Below are positions 7,308 to 15,070 of a DNA stretch of 64,000 nt, piece by piece. Below the pieces are notes generated by a model, which was given only the letters and a program-made list of their open reading frames with translations, was not told the DNA's origin and did no database searches. Source of the stretch: Cypionkella aquatica (GTDB lineage: Bacteria > Pseudomonadota > Alphaproteobacteria > Rhodobacterales > Rhodobacteraceae); the NCBI RefSeq assembly GCF_030161095.1, contig NZ_BSPP01000005.1, forward strand, positions 171,832 to 235,831. Reading direction: 5' to 3'. How positions within the stretch are numbered: the stretch's first letter is position 1; each line of letters starts with the position of its first letter. Made by a program: the position numbers and the translations under genes.

Positions 7308-8687
7308 ATGAAACCGATTCAACTAATCTCGCCAGTGGACGGCTCGGTCTATGCCGAACGCACGCCGCTGACACTTGACGCGGCCAAAGCCGCCGCCGCC
7401 CGCGCCAAAGCCGCACAAAAAGGCTGGGCCGCGCGCCCCTTGGCCGAACGCATTGCGCTTGTGAAGGCGGGCGTTGCCAACCTGAACGCCAATGCTGAAA
7501 CCATCGTGCAGGAACTGGCTTGGCAAATGGGCCGCCCCACCCGTTTTGGTGGCGAATTTGGCGGTGTGAACGCCCGGACCGACTATATGTCGGAAATCGC
7601 AGCCACCACGCTCGCCCCGCAAACCGTTGAAGACAGTGACAAGTTCCGCCGCTACCTTGCGCGGGAAGCCTTGGGCGTGGTGTTCATTGTTGCCCCTTGG
7701 AACTATCCTTACCTCACCACGATCAACACCCTCGTCCCCGCCCTGATCGCCGGAAACACGGTTGTGCTGAAACACGCCAGCCAGACCATGCTGGTGGGCG
7801 AACGTCTGGCCGAAGCGTTCCACGCAGCTGGCATCCCAACGGACGTGTTCCAGAATGTTGTGCTCGACCATGCCACCACCGAACATCTGATCGCCAACCG
7901 CGCGTTCAATTTCGTGAACTTCACAGGCTCGGTCGGCGGTGGTCAGGCGATTGAGCGCGCAGCGGCTGGCACTTTCACCCCGTTGGGGCTGGAACTCGGC
8001 GGCAAAGACCCCGGCTATGTCCGCGCCGACGCCAACTTGGATGCCGCCGTCGATACGCTGATGGATGGTGCGATGTTCAACGCGGGCCAGTGCTGCTGCG
8101 GGATTGAGCGGATTTATGTGCATGAAAGCCTGTATGACGCCTTTGTCGAAAAGGCCGTAGCTTGGGTGAAAACCCTCAAACTCGGCAATCCGTTTGAGGC
8201 CGACAGCACCCTTGGCCCGATGGCGAACAAGCGTTTCGCCGCCGTCGTGCGCGGCCAGATTGCCGAGGCTGTGGCGGCAGGGGCAAAGGCCCTGATCGAC
8301 CCCGCCCTGTTCCCCGCCGATGACGGTGGCGCCTACCTCGCCCCGCAAGTGCTGGTGAACGTGGATCATTCGATGCGGGTGATGATGGAAGAATCCTTCG
8401 GCCCGGTCGTCGGCATCATGAAGGTGAAAGACGACGCCGAAGCCCTGCGCCTGATGAACGACAGCCCCTACGGCCTGACCGCCAGCATCTGGACCGAGGA
8501 TTACGACACCGCCGCCGAATTAGGCGCGCAGATCGAAACCGGCACAATCTTCATGAACCGCGCCGATTACCTTGACCCGGCTTTGTGCTGGACCGGCTGC
8601 AAAGACACCGGACGCGGCGGCAGCCTGTCTTACCTCGGGTTCCTCTCGGTCACCCGCCCGAAATCCTACCATCTGAAGAAAGTCTGA
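7308..8687 (+). CDS. Aldehyde dehydrogenase (NAD(P)+ dependent)
   Basis: The 459-residue enzyme belongs to the aldehyde dehydrogenase superfamily and oxidises an aldehyde to the acid. Visible elements are the cofactor segment APWNYPYLTTINTL (near residue 125), the Rossmann turn FTGSVGGGQAI, the general-base glutamate in LGLELGGKDPGYV, and the nucleophilic cysteine in FNAGQCCCGIERIYV near residue 264. The C-terminal EESFGPVVGIMKV motif is intact. The ATG at 7308 has AAGGA upstream; a GTG at 7275 lies inside the inverted repeat and is unlikely. It sits three bases before the iron alcohol dehydrogenase. The pair could turn an alcohol into an acid. Confidence 0.92.
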   Translation: MKPIQLISPVDGSVYAERTPLTLDAAKAAAARAKAAQKGWAARPLAERIALVKAGVANLNANAETIVQELAWQMGRPTRFGGEFGGVNARTDYMSEIAATTLAPQTVEDSDKFRRYLAREALGVVFIVAPWNYPYLTTINTLVPALIAGNTVVLKHASQTMLVGERLAEAFHAAGIPTDVFQNVVLDHATTEHLIANRAFNFVNFTGSVGGGQAIERAAAGTFTPLGLELGGKDPGYVRADANLDAAVDTLMDGAMFNAGQCCCGIERIYVHESLYDAFVEKAVAWVKTLKLGNPFEADSTLGPMANKRFAAVVRGQIAEAVAAGAKALIDPALFPADDGGAYLAPQVLVNVDHSMRVMMEESFGPVVGIMKVKDDAEALRLMNDSPYGLTASIWTEDYDTAAELGAQIETGTIFMNRADYLDPALCWTGCKDTGRGGSLSYLGFLSVTRPKSYHLKKV

Positions 8688-8690
8688 ACC

Positions 8691-9851
8691 ATGACGCACT
8701 CAGTCCCCAACCGGAACTGGTCCTACCCCACCGCGATCAAATTCGGCGTGGGCCGCATCAGCGAACTGGCCGAGCATTGCGCGGCCGCCGGGGTGAAAAA
8801 GCCGCTGTTCGTCACCGACAAAGCGCTCGCCTCCCTGCCGATCACCGCCGAAGCCGTGGCGATCCTGAAAGCCCACGGCCTTGGCACGGCGGTATTCTCG
8901 GAAGTCGATCCGAACCCGAATGAGAAGAACATGGCCGACGGCATCGCGGTCTATCTGGCGGGCGGCCATGACGGCGTGATCTGCTTTGGCGGCGGCTCGG
9001 CCCTCGACCTTGGCAAGATGATCGCCCTGATGGCGCATCAGCGCAAAGACCTGAGCGTCTGGGATCTGGAGGATATCGACGACTGGTTCACCCGCGCTGA
9101 TGCGTCGAAAATCGCGCCGATCATCGCAGTGCCGACCACCGCTGGCACCGGGTCTGAAGTCGGTCGCGCGGGCGTGTTGACCAACTCGGTCACCCATAAG
9201 AAAAAGATCATCTTCCACCCGAAACTGCTGCCCGTGGTGACGATCTGCGACCCGGCGCTGACCGTGGGGATGCCGAAATTCATCACCGCAGGCACTGGCA
9301 TGGACGCGCTGGCGCATTGCCTTGAGGCGTATTCAAGCCCCTTCTATCACCCGATGAGCCAAGGCATCGCGCTGGAGGGCATGCGGCTGGTGTTCGAGAA
9401 CCTGCCCAAAGTCTACGCCAACCCCAACGATCTGGATGCCCGCGCGCATATGATGTCGGCGGCGGCGATGGGGGCTACTGCGTTCCAGAAGGGTCTGGGG
9501 GCGATCCACAGCCTTTCCCACCCAATCGGCGCGGTTTACGGCACCCATCACGGCACCACCAACGCCGTGGTCATGCCGATGGTGCTGGATATGAACCGCG
9601 CGGCGATTGAGGATCGCATCAACGCCGCCGCAGCCTATCTGGGCATCACGGGCGGCTTTGATGGCTTCCGTGCCGCTGTGATGGATCTGCGCAAGACCCT
9701 CAACATCCCGGAAAACCTGACCGCTTTGGGCGTCACCAACCCCGATCTCGACACGCTGACCGAGATGGCATTGGAAGACCCGTCATGTGGCGGCAACCCG
9801 GTCGCGATGACACGCGAGAATACCCGTGCGTTGTTCGAGGCTTGCCTGTAA
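8691..9851 (+). CDS. Iron-containing alcohol dehydrogenase
   Basis: A 386-residue group III (iron-dependent) alcohol dehydrogenase. The N-terminal dinucleotide-binding half contains DGVICFGGGSALDLGKMIA and VPTTAGTGSEVGRAGV. The metal ligands lie in GMDALAHCLEAY (Asp and His), HSLSHPIGAVYG and GTHHG. Family members interconvert alcohols and aldehydes with NAD(P)H. Being three bases downstream of the aldehyde dehydrogenase, it probably supplies that enzyme's substrate by oxidising an alcohol group, perhaps on a gamma-glutamylated amino alcohol (inference). A clear intrinsic terminator follows at 9875-9902. Confidence 0.92.
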   Translation: MTHSVPNRNWSYPTAIKFGVGRISELAEHCAAAGVKKPLFVTDKALASLPITAEAVAILKAHGLGTAVFSEVDPNPNEKNMADGIAVYLAGGHDGVICFGGGSALDLGKMIALMAHQRKDLSVWDLEDIDDWFTRADASKIAPIIAVPTTAGTGSEVGRAGVLTNSVTHKKKIIFHPKLLPVVTICDPALTVGMPKFITAGTGMDALAHCLEAYSSPFYHPMSQGIALEGMRLVFENLPKVYANPNDLDARAHMMSAAAMGATAFQKGLGAIHSLSHPIGAVYGTHHGTTNAVVMPMVLDMNRAAIEDRINAAAAYLGITGGFDGFRAAVMDLRKTLNIPENLTALGVTNPDLDTLTEMALEDPSCGGNPVAMTRENTRALFEACL

Positions 9852-9874
9852 TCCAAGGCAGACCTAGCCTTCCC

Positions 9875-9902
9875 AAACGGGCATCGGTGACGGTGCCCGT
9901 TT
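9875..9902 (+). terminator. Rho-independent-type terminator after the iron alcohol dehydrogenase gene
   Basis: A perfect 9-bp stem, AAACGGGCA at 9875-9883 and TGCCCGTTT at 9894-9902, encloses a ten-base loop and runs into TTTCTAT. It lies 24 bases after the stop codon. It separates the dehydrogenase operon from the FAD oxidoreductase gene, although readthrough is possible. Confidence 0.7.
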
Positions 9903-9936
9903 CTATACGCCCAGTTTGATTTGGACCCGGCCCAGC

Positions 9937-11178
9937 ATGACCGAACACGTCACTACAGATATTGCAATCCTTGGCGCGGGCGTGGTGGGCCTTGCGATTG
10001 CCGAGGCGCTGACCGCTGAAGGGCGCGAAGTGGTGCTGGTCGATCCCGGTCGGCCCGGCATGGGCGCAAGCTATGGCAATGCCGGCACCATCGCTGATTA
10101 CGCGGTGATGCCGGTGGGCAGCCCGGATGTGCTGCGCAATCTTCCGTCGCTGCTGCTGAACAAGAACTCTCCGCTGGCGATCAGGCGGGCAGCTTTGCCT
10201 TCGCTTGCGCCGTGGCTTATGCGGTTTGCGCGGCAATCTTTGCCGGGGCCGACCGCGCGCAATGCGGCGGCGATTGCGGCGCTGGTTGGCGATGCTTGCC
10301 CCAGCTGGTTGGCGTTGGCCGACCGGATTGGCGGGGCTGCGATCTTGCAGCACAAAGGGTGCCTGTATCTTTACGAGACCGCCGCTGGCTTCAAAGCCGC
10401 CGAGGACGATATGGCGTTCCGGCGCACGCAGGGGATTACGGTGGAGTTGATCTCTCCCGATACCTTGGCGGCGATGGAACCCGGTTTGCCTGCGGTAGAA
10501 GGCGGCGCTGCGTTCTTTCCCAAGGCGGTGTTTCTGTCCGACCCCGGCCTGATGGTGCAGACCTTGGCCACGCATGTGTTCAAGCAGGCAGGGTTTGTGC
10601 AGGCCGAGGCGCGCAGGATCACCCGGCAATTCGATGGCATCGTGGTCGAGGGTCCGAACCTCCGGCTGCGCGCCCGCAGGGTGATCATCGCGGCGGGGGC
10701 ACATTCAAAGGCGCTGGCACTGCAGGCGGGGGACCGCGTGCCGTTGGATACCGAGCGGGGCTATCATGTCGAATGGGATATGGCCGCACCCCGGCTGAAC
10801 CGGCCTGCTTGCCCGACCTCGCGCGGGTTTTATCTGTGCCCGATGACTGGCCGTCTGCGGGTCGCGGGCACGGTGGAGTTGGGGGGGCTGACGGCACCGC
10901 CCTCGCCGCACCGGATCAAGAAACTGGTCGAGGGGGCGCGGGCGATCTTTCCTGATCTGGGGGAACCTGATCGGGAGTGGATGGGCTTCCGGCCTTCGAT
11001 GCCGGATTCGGTGCCTGTGATCGGGCCAAGCCGGGCTGGGCCTGAGATTATCCATGCTTATGGGCACGGGCATATTGGGCTGACTTTGGCCCCGATCACG
11101 GCAAGATTGGTGGCGGCGCTGGTCGCGGGCAGGCCGCCGGAATTGGATCTGACACCCTATCTGCCGGGGCGGTTTTAG
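9937..11178 (+). CDS. FAD-dependent D-amino-acid dehydrogenase/glycine-oxidase-like oxidoreductase
   Basis: The 413-residue enzyme belongs to the DAO fold (DadA/ThiO/GlpO group). The FAD-binding motif IAILGAGVVGLAIAEAL is at residues 10-26 and is followed by VVLVDPGRPGMGASYGNAG. The C-terminal substrate domain ends with MPDSVPVIGPSRAG and YGHGHIGLTLAPITARLV, typical of DadA-type dehydrogenases that oxidise D-amino acids, glycine or sarcosine to oxo acids. It follows the glutamylation/dehydrogenase cluster but is separated by a terminator, so co-function is plausible rather than shown. I chose the ATG at 9937 over a TTG at 9916. No membrane segment is evident. Confidence 0.85.
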   Translation: MTEHVTTDIAILGAGVVGLAIAEALTAEGREVVLVDPGRPGMGASYGNAGTIADYAVMPVGSPDVLRNLPSLLLNKNSPLAIRRAALPSLAPWLMRFARQSLPGPTARNAAAIAALVGDACPSWLALADRIGGAAILQHKGCLYLYETAAGFKAAEDDMAFRRTQGITVELISPDTLAAMEPGLPAVEGGAAFFPKAVFLSDPGLMVQTLATHVFKQAGFVQAEARRITRQFDGIVVEGPNLRLRARRVIIAAGAHSKALALQAGDRVPLDTERGYHVEWDMAAPRLNRPACPTSRGFYLCPMTGRLRVAGTVELGGLTAPPSPHRIKKLVEGARAIFPDLGEPDREWMGFRPSMPDSVPVIGPSRAGPEIIHAYGHGHIGLTLAPITARLVAALVAGRPPELDLTPYLPGRF

Positions 11179-11180
11179 GA

Positions 11181-11199
11181 TGGTCCCAACTCGGGACCA
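11181..11199. repeat. Compact palindrome right after the FAD oxidoreductase stop
   Basis: TGGTCCC at 11181-11187 pairs with GGGACCA at 11193-11199 across a five-base loop. It begins three bases after the stop codon and is followed by an unusually AT-rich stretch (11200-11265). It belongs to the group of short post-gene palindromes also seen near 25926, 26081, 54317 and 54520. Confidence 0.55.
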
Positions 11200-11286
11200 A
11201 ATTTAATCTTTATATATCAAATATTTGACTTTGCCACATTAAGGGAATCTTAACACTTAACGCCGACCCAAGCATTTTGGCGCAGC

Positions 11287-11317
11287 AAAAAGCCGCCCCG
11301 GATCGGGGGCGGCTTTT
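11287..11317. terminator. Bidirectional intrinsic terminator between convergent genes
   Basis: AAAAAGCCGCCCC at 11287-11299 pairs with GGGGCGGCTTTT at 11306-11317 around a short loop. The stem carries A and T tracts on both sides, so it can stop transcription from the oxidoreductase (forward) and from terC (reverse, whose stop lies at 11335). Confidence 0.85.
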
Positions 11318-11334
11318 GCAGTCAAGACGGGTGA

Positions 11335-11994
11335 TTAGCCCAGATAGGTCATCACGAAAGGCTGCACTTCGTGCCAGCCTTCCCACATCATTTTCAGCGC
11401 GACATACACAATGATCGCAAGGCCAAGGTAGGCGATCCAGCGGTGCTTGTTCAGCAGGCGCGCGATGAAGGTAGCGGCAAGGCCCATCATGGCGATCGAC
11501 AGAACCAGACCAATCACCAACACCGTCGGGTGATCTTTCGCAGCACCGGCCACGGCCAGCACGTTATCAAGGCTCATCGAGATGTCAGCAATGACGATCT
11601 GCCAAGCGGCCTGCGCGAAGGTTTTGCGCGGCGCCCCGGCTGCAACGCTGCCATCGGCGTTCAGATCGCTGTCAGTCAGCGCTTCTTCGGCCATGTTGTC
11701 ATGCGATTGGTCATGGCGCAGCTCTTTCCACATCTTCCAGCAGACCCACAGCAGCAGGATCCCGCCCGCCAGCAACAGGCCCACGATGGCCAAAAGATGC
11801 GTGGTGATCAGCGCAAAACCAATCCGCATCACGGTGGCGGCAATGATACCGACCAGAATGGCCTTGTTGCGCTGCTCTTTCGGCAGGCCAGCTGCGGCAA
11901 GACCAATGACGATGGCATTGTCGCCCGCCAAAACAAGGTCAATACCCATGACCTGAAGCAGGGCGATAAAGCCCGGATAAGTGAAAATTTCCAT
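11335..11994 (-). CDS. TerC family integral membrane protein
   Basis: The 219-residue protein has about seven membrane helices and the two acidic TerC signatures: GIDLVLAGDNAIVIGLAA near residue 17 and VIADISMSLDNVLAVAGAA near residue 133. TerC/Alx-type proteins are linked to tellurite resistance and, in several bacteria, to manganese efflux or metalation of exported enzymes. A hydrophilic loop of about 40 residues (RHDQSHDNMAEEALTDSD) separates the halves. I looked for a yybP-ykoY manganese riboswitch upstream and saw no recognisable one; the upstream gap instead holds a 16-bp repeat array. It shares a terminator with the convergent gene. Confidence 0.88.
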   Translation of the reverse strand: MEIFTYPGFIALLQVMGIDLVLAGDNAIVIGLAAAGLPKEQRNKAILVGIIAATVMRIGFALITTHLLAIVGLLLAGGILLLWVCWKMWKELRHDQSHDNMAEEALTDSDLNADGSVAAGAPRKTFAQAAWQIVIADISMSLDNVLAVAGAAKDHPTVLVIGLVLSIAMMGLAATFIARLLNKHRWIAYLGLAIIVYVALKMMWEGWHEVQPFVMTYLG

Positions 11995-12075
11995 GACCGT
12001 CCCGGTTCAAGTGTTGTTGTTGCGCGCTAAGTAATGGCTCGCAGCGACGCTTTCAATGCGTGACAGGCTTTTTTT

Positions 12076-12120
12076 GATCTGGTCAGCTTTTGATCTGGCC
12101 AGCTTTTGATCTGGTCAGCC
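12076..12120 (-). repeat. 16-bp tandem repeat array (3 units) just downstream of arsC
   Basis: Units start at 12076, 12092 and 12108. On the plus strand they read gatctggtcagctttt with one substitution in the middle copy, and the third is cut short. Read on the strand of arsC the unit is aaaagctgaccagatc, beginning about six bases after the arsC stop codon. The ACCAGATC core is shared with the arrays at 43860 and 53358. Confidence 0.75.
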
Positions 12121-12126
12121 TTTAAC

Positions 12127-12549
12127 TCAGCCTACGCGTTCGCCTTGCGCGTTCAGGATCATTTCGCCATCTTCTTTGAAAAGCGGCCCGGGCGGCAGCC
12201 GATAAAGCAAATCCAGCACCAGTTCAGAGGGGCGACACATCCGGGTGCCTTTGGGCGAGCAGACCAAGGGGCGGTTGACCAGAATTGGGTGTTGCAGCAT
12301 CGCGTCAAGGATCATCTCGTCCGTGGTGTCCTCGGCCAACAGGCCAAGGTCAGCCGCCGGGGATTTGCTGACGCGCAATGCCTGCTTTGGCGAAATATCC
12401 GCCGCCGCAAACAGGGCCAAAAGCTGCGGGCGGGTCCATCCGGTTTGCAGATATTCGATCACGACGGGTTCGGTGCCGGATTGGCGGATGATGTCGAGCA
12501 CATTGCGCGAGGTGCCGCAGTCGGGGTTGTGGTGGATGACAATGCTCAT
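12127..12549 (-). CDS. arsC: Arsenate reductase, glutaredoxin/glutathione-dependent type
   Basis: The 140-residue enzyme is a glutaredoxin-coupled ArsC that reduces arsenate to arsenite in the cytoplasm. The catalytic cysteine lies in HHNPDCGTSRNVLD near residue 11. The expected conserved arginines follow, including the one in VNRPLVCSPKGTRMCRPSE near residues 92-110. The length matches the family. Its ATG overlaps the TGA of the upstream aquaporin gene (ATGA), so the two are translationally coupled. In Sinorhizobium meliloti an aquaglyceroporin (AqpS) and ArsC form one detoxification route: arsenate is reduced and arsenite leaves by the channel. No arsR regulator is adjacent. Confidence 0.92.
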   Translation of the reverse strand: MSIVIHHNPDCGTSRNVLDIIRQSGTEPVVIEYLQTGWTRPQLLALFAAADISPKQALRVSKSPAADLGLLAEDTTDEMILDAMLQHPILVNRPLVCSPKGTRMCRPSELVLDLLYRLPPGPLFKEDGEMILNAQGERVG

Positions 12550-13232
12550 GCGGCGTCCTTGGGTGCAAACAGCCAACCGGCCAGCAGCATGGCAAGCCCC
12601 GCCCCCACCAGTTCGGCCAAGATGAAAGCGGGCACATCTGACGGGCGGATGCCCGCGAATGTATCGGTGAAAGCGCGGGCAATGGCGACCGCCGGGTTGG
12701 CAAAAGAGGTCGAGGCCGTGAACCAATATGCAGCGGTGATGTAAAGCGCAACAAAGGCCGGAACCGCCTGCGGGCGCATCCGCAACCCGCCCAGAATTGT
12801 TACAATCAGCCCGAAGCTGGCCACCAGTTCCGAAAAGCTTTGGCTGCTGCCCTGCCGGGCTTTGCTGGAGATTTCAAACAGCGGCAGATCAAACATCGCA
12901 TGCGCTGCCAAAGTGCCGACAAGCCCACCCGACACTTGCGCCGCAGTATAGACCAAAGCCAAGCCGGGGCTAAGTTGGCGCAGCAGGGTGAACACCAAGC
13001 TGACCGCCGGATTGAAATGCGCGCCAGAAATTGGCCCCAGCAGCGAAATCAGCACGAACAGCATCGCCGCCGTCGCCATGGTATTTCCCAACAGCGACAC
13101 TGCATCATCGGAAGAAAGCGCGTCGGCCATGATGCCAGAGCCTATGACGGTGCAGACGAGTGCTGCGGTGCCAAGAAACTCTGCCGCAAGCTTGCGGCTC
13201 AGGTCAGGTGTTGCAAGCAAGGTCGCTCTCAA
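12546..13232 (-). CDS. aqpS: Aquaporin/aquaglyceroporin family channel (AqpS-like)
   Basis: The protein has six helices with two NPA half-loops: GAHFNPAVSLVF near residue 70 and FANPAVAIARAFTDTF near residue 180. The arginine that normally follows the second NPA directly is replaced by valine, as I recall for ars-linked channels of this type. Coupling to arsC supports a role as an arsenite exit channel. I place the start at a TTG (13232) preceded by GGAG; an upstream TTG at 13283 would add 17 residues. Neither is an ATG, so the true start is uncertain. Only about 100 bases separate it from the next gene and no arsR is present. Confidence 0.85.
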   Translation of the reverse strand: MRATLLATPDLSRKLAAEFLGTAALVCTVIGSGIMADALSSDDAVSLLGNTMATAAMLFVLISLLGPISGAHFNPAVSLVFTLLRQLSPGLALVYTAAQVSGGLVGTLAAHAMFDLPLFEISSKARQGSSQSFSELVASFGLIVTILGGLRMRPQAVPAFVALYITAAYWFTASTSFANPAVAIARAFTDTFAGIRPSDVPAFILAELVGAGLAMLLAGWLFAPKDAA

Positions 13233-13332
13233 GGTTGCTCCGTGGCTTGTCGGCGCAGATGCCGGACAATCTGCCTGTCGCAATCTCTGAAATTTGTAAC
13301 AGGATTATGACGCCCCGGCCCCGCGATTCGCC

Positions 13333-14319
13333 TTACAGCATCCCCGGCACGACCTGATCCGGCGGACGGTGGCCGTCGGCAAAGGTCTTGATGTTGATGA
13401 TCACCTTCTCGCCCATCTCGACCCGGCCTTCGACCGTGGCCGAACCCATATGCGGCAGCAGCACCACATTGGGCAGGTCGCGCAGGGTCGGGTTGATCTC
13501 GGTGCCGTGTTCGTAGACATCAAGGCCCGCGCCGCCGATCTCGCCCGCCTTAAGCCCGCGTGCCAGCGCGTTTTCGTCGATCACTTCCCCGCGTGAGGTG
13601 TTGATGATCACCGCTGTCGGTTTCAGCAGCTTCAGCCGCCGCGCGTTCAACAGGTGAAAGGTTGATGGCGTGTGTGGACAGTTGACGCTGATGATGTCCA
13701 TGCGGGCGATCATCTGATCAAGGCTTTCCCAATAGGTGGCCTCTAGCTCTGCCTCGATTTCGGGGCGCAGGCGTTTGCGGTTGTGGTAATGCACCTGCAT
13801 GCCAAAAGCGCGGGCACGGCGGGCCACAGCCTGCCCAATCCGCCCCATGCCAAGGATGCCCAGACGCCGCCCCCCGATGCGACCGCCCAGATTGGCCATA
13901 GGCGACCAACCTTGCCAGCCGCCCGCCTGCATCACCGAAAGGCCCTCGGGGATGCGGCGTGTGACCGAAAGCATCAGCGCCAGCGTCATATCTGCGGTAT
14001 CGTCCGTCACCGTGCCGGGGGTGTTTGACACCAGTATTCCACGGCTGCGGGCGGTTGCGACATCAATGTGGTCCACACCCGAGCCATAATTGGCGATCAG
14101 TTTCAGCCTGTCGCCCGCTTGCGCGATCAGGCTTGCATCAATCTGATCGGTGATCGTCGGCACAAGGACATCGCAGCGCCGCATCGCGCTTGCCAGATCA
14201 TCCCGGCTCATGGCGGTGTCGGGGTCGCGCAGCTCGACATCGAACAATTCCTTCATCCGCGTTTCAACGGCTTCGGGCAAACGTCGTGTCACGACAACGT
14301 TTAAGCGTGTTGCGGGCAT
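13333..14319 (-). CDS. gyaR: 2-hydroxyacid dehydrogenase, glyoxylate/D-glycerate dehydrogenase type
   Basis: The 328-residue protein is a D-2-hydroxyacid dehydrogenase of the GyaR/GRHPR group, which reduces glyoxylate or hydroxypyruvate. Visible motifs are LGILGMGRIGQAVARRARAF (Rossmann loop near residue 150), VHYHNRKRL with the arginine typical of NADP preference, INTSRGEVIDENALARGL, and the catalytic histidine in NVVLLPHMGSAT near residue 287. The start at 14319 is supported by GGGAGG on its strand. A GhrA-type enzyme of the same reaction class lies at 1931-2863. The gene is divergent from the SH3-domain protein. Confidence 0.9.
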   Translation of the reverse strand: MPATRLNVVVTRRLPEAVETRMKELFDVELRDPDTAMSRDDLASAMRRCDVLVPTITDQIDASLIAQAGDRLKLIANYGSGVDHIDVATARSRGILVSNTPGTVTDDTADMTLALMLSVTRRIPEGLSVMQAGGWQGWSPMANLGGRIGGRRLGILGMGRIGQAVARRARAFGMQVHYHNRKRLRPEIEAELEATYWESLDQMIARMDIISVNCPHTPSTFHLLNARRLKLLKPTAVIINTSRGEVIDENALARGLKAGEIGGAGLDVYEHGTEINPTLRDLPNVVLLPHMGSATVEGRVEMGEKVIINIKTFADGHRPPDQVVPGML

Positions 14320-14416
14320 GGAGGCCTCCCTGCACTTCCAAATCAGCGTATACAGTGGCAAAGTGGCGGGAAGCGGGGCGAGGCACAAGCCCCCGTCTGT
14401 AATGGGGCGCGGCGGG

Positions 14417-14995
14417 ATGAACAGGAAACAGTTTTTAGCGGGCATGGCGGCGGTGCTTTCGGGCGGGCTGGCGGGAGGTTTGGCGGCCACGCGGGCAAAT
14501 GCTCAGGAAGAGATGCCAGCTGACGACGCTCTGCCAAAGGCGGATGACAAGGCGCCGCGCGATCCAAACAAAGGGCCGGTGACCAACCTGCCCTTGCCGC
14601 GCTATGTCAGCCTGAAGGGGCGCGAGGGCAATGTGCGGCGTGGGCCGGGGATGACGCATCGCATCGACTGGGTGTTCACCACAGCAGGCATGCCGCTGCG
14701 GATCACGGCGGAATATGACCGCTGGCGGCGGGTTGAAGATTATCAGGGCATGGGCGGGTGGATGCAGTTCAACCTGTTGTCGGGGTCTCGGTCGGTTCTG
14801 GTGACGCAGGATATGGCAGAATTCCGCGACAGCCCCGACGGACAGGCGCGGGTGGCGTTTCAGGCCGAGTTGGGCGTGATCGGCAAGTTGATGGAGTGCA
14901 ATGCCGATTGGTGTCGGGTGAACACCGGCGGCGAAAAGGGATGGATCCTGAAAACCGCGCTTTGGGGGGTCGATCCGGGCGAAGTGATCGACTGA
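14417..14995 (+). CDS. Secreted SH3-domain protein
   Basis: The 192-residue protein begins with a signal peptide (MNRKQFLAGMAAVLSGG, cleavage probably after ANA near residue 31). A low-complexity acidic linker follows, and then two bacterial SH3-like segments: RYVSLKGREGNVRRGPGMTH near residue 68 and a second repeat from about residue 130 that includes CNADWCRVNTGGEKGWI. Such SH3 proteins act in the periplasm, probably at the cell wall, and are often annotated as SH3 or YgiM-like. I prefer the ATG at 14417; an in-frame ATG at 14402 would add five residues before the signal peptide. Confidence 0.85.
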   Translation: MNRKQFLAGMAAVLSGGLAGGLAATRANAQEEMPADDALPKADDKAPRDPNKGPVTNLPLPRYVSLKGREGNVRRGPGMTHRIDWVFTTAGMPLRITAEYDRWRRVEDYQGMGGWMQFNLLSGSRSVLVTQDMAEFRDSPDGQARVAFQAELGVIGKLMECNADWCRVNTGGEKGWILKTALWGVDPGEVID

Positions 14996-15070
14996 TCCGC
15001 TTGCGGTTGTTTGGCCAGGGATATAGGGCGCGGGTCCGAGTTTCGGATGCTTGGGAATCAGGAGCGGAAC

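Noticed and set aside
11200..11265. AT-rich patch as a sign of horizontally acquired DNA or an attachment site
   Set aside because: It is only about 65 bases, between a post-gene palindrome and a terminator, with no integrase or direct repeats.
11335..12126. yybP-ykoY manganese riboswitch upstream of terC
   Set aside because: The upstream sequence is mostly a 16-bp tandem repeat and I could not find the conserved riboswitch core.
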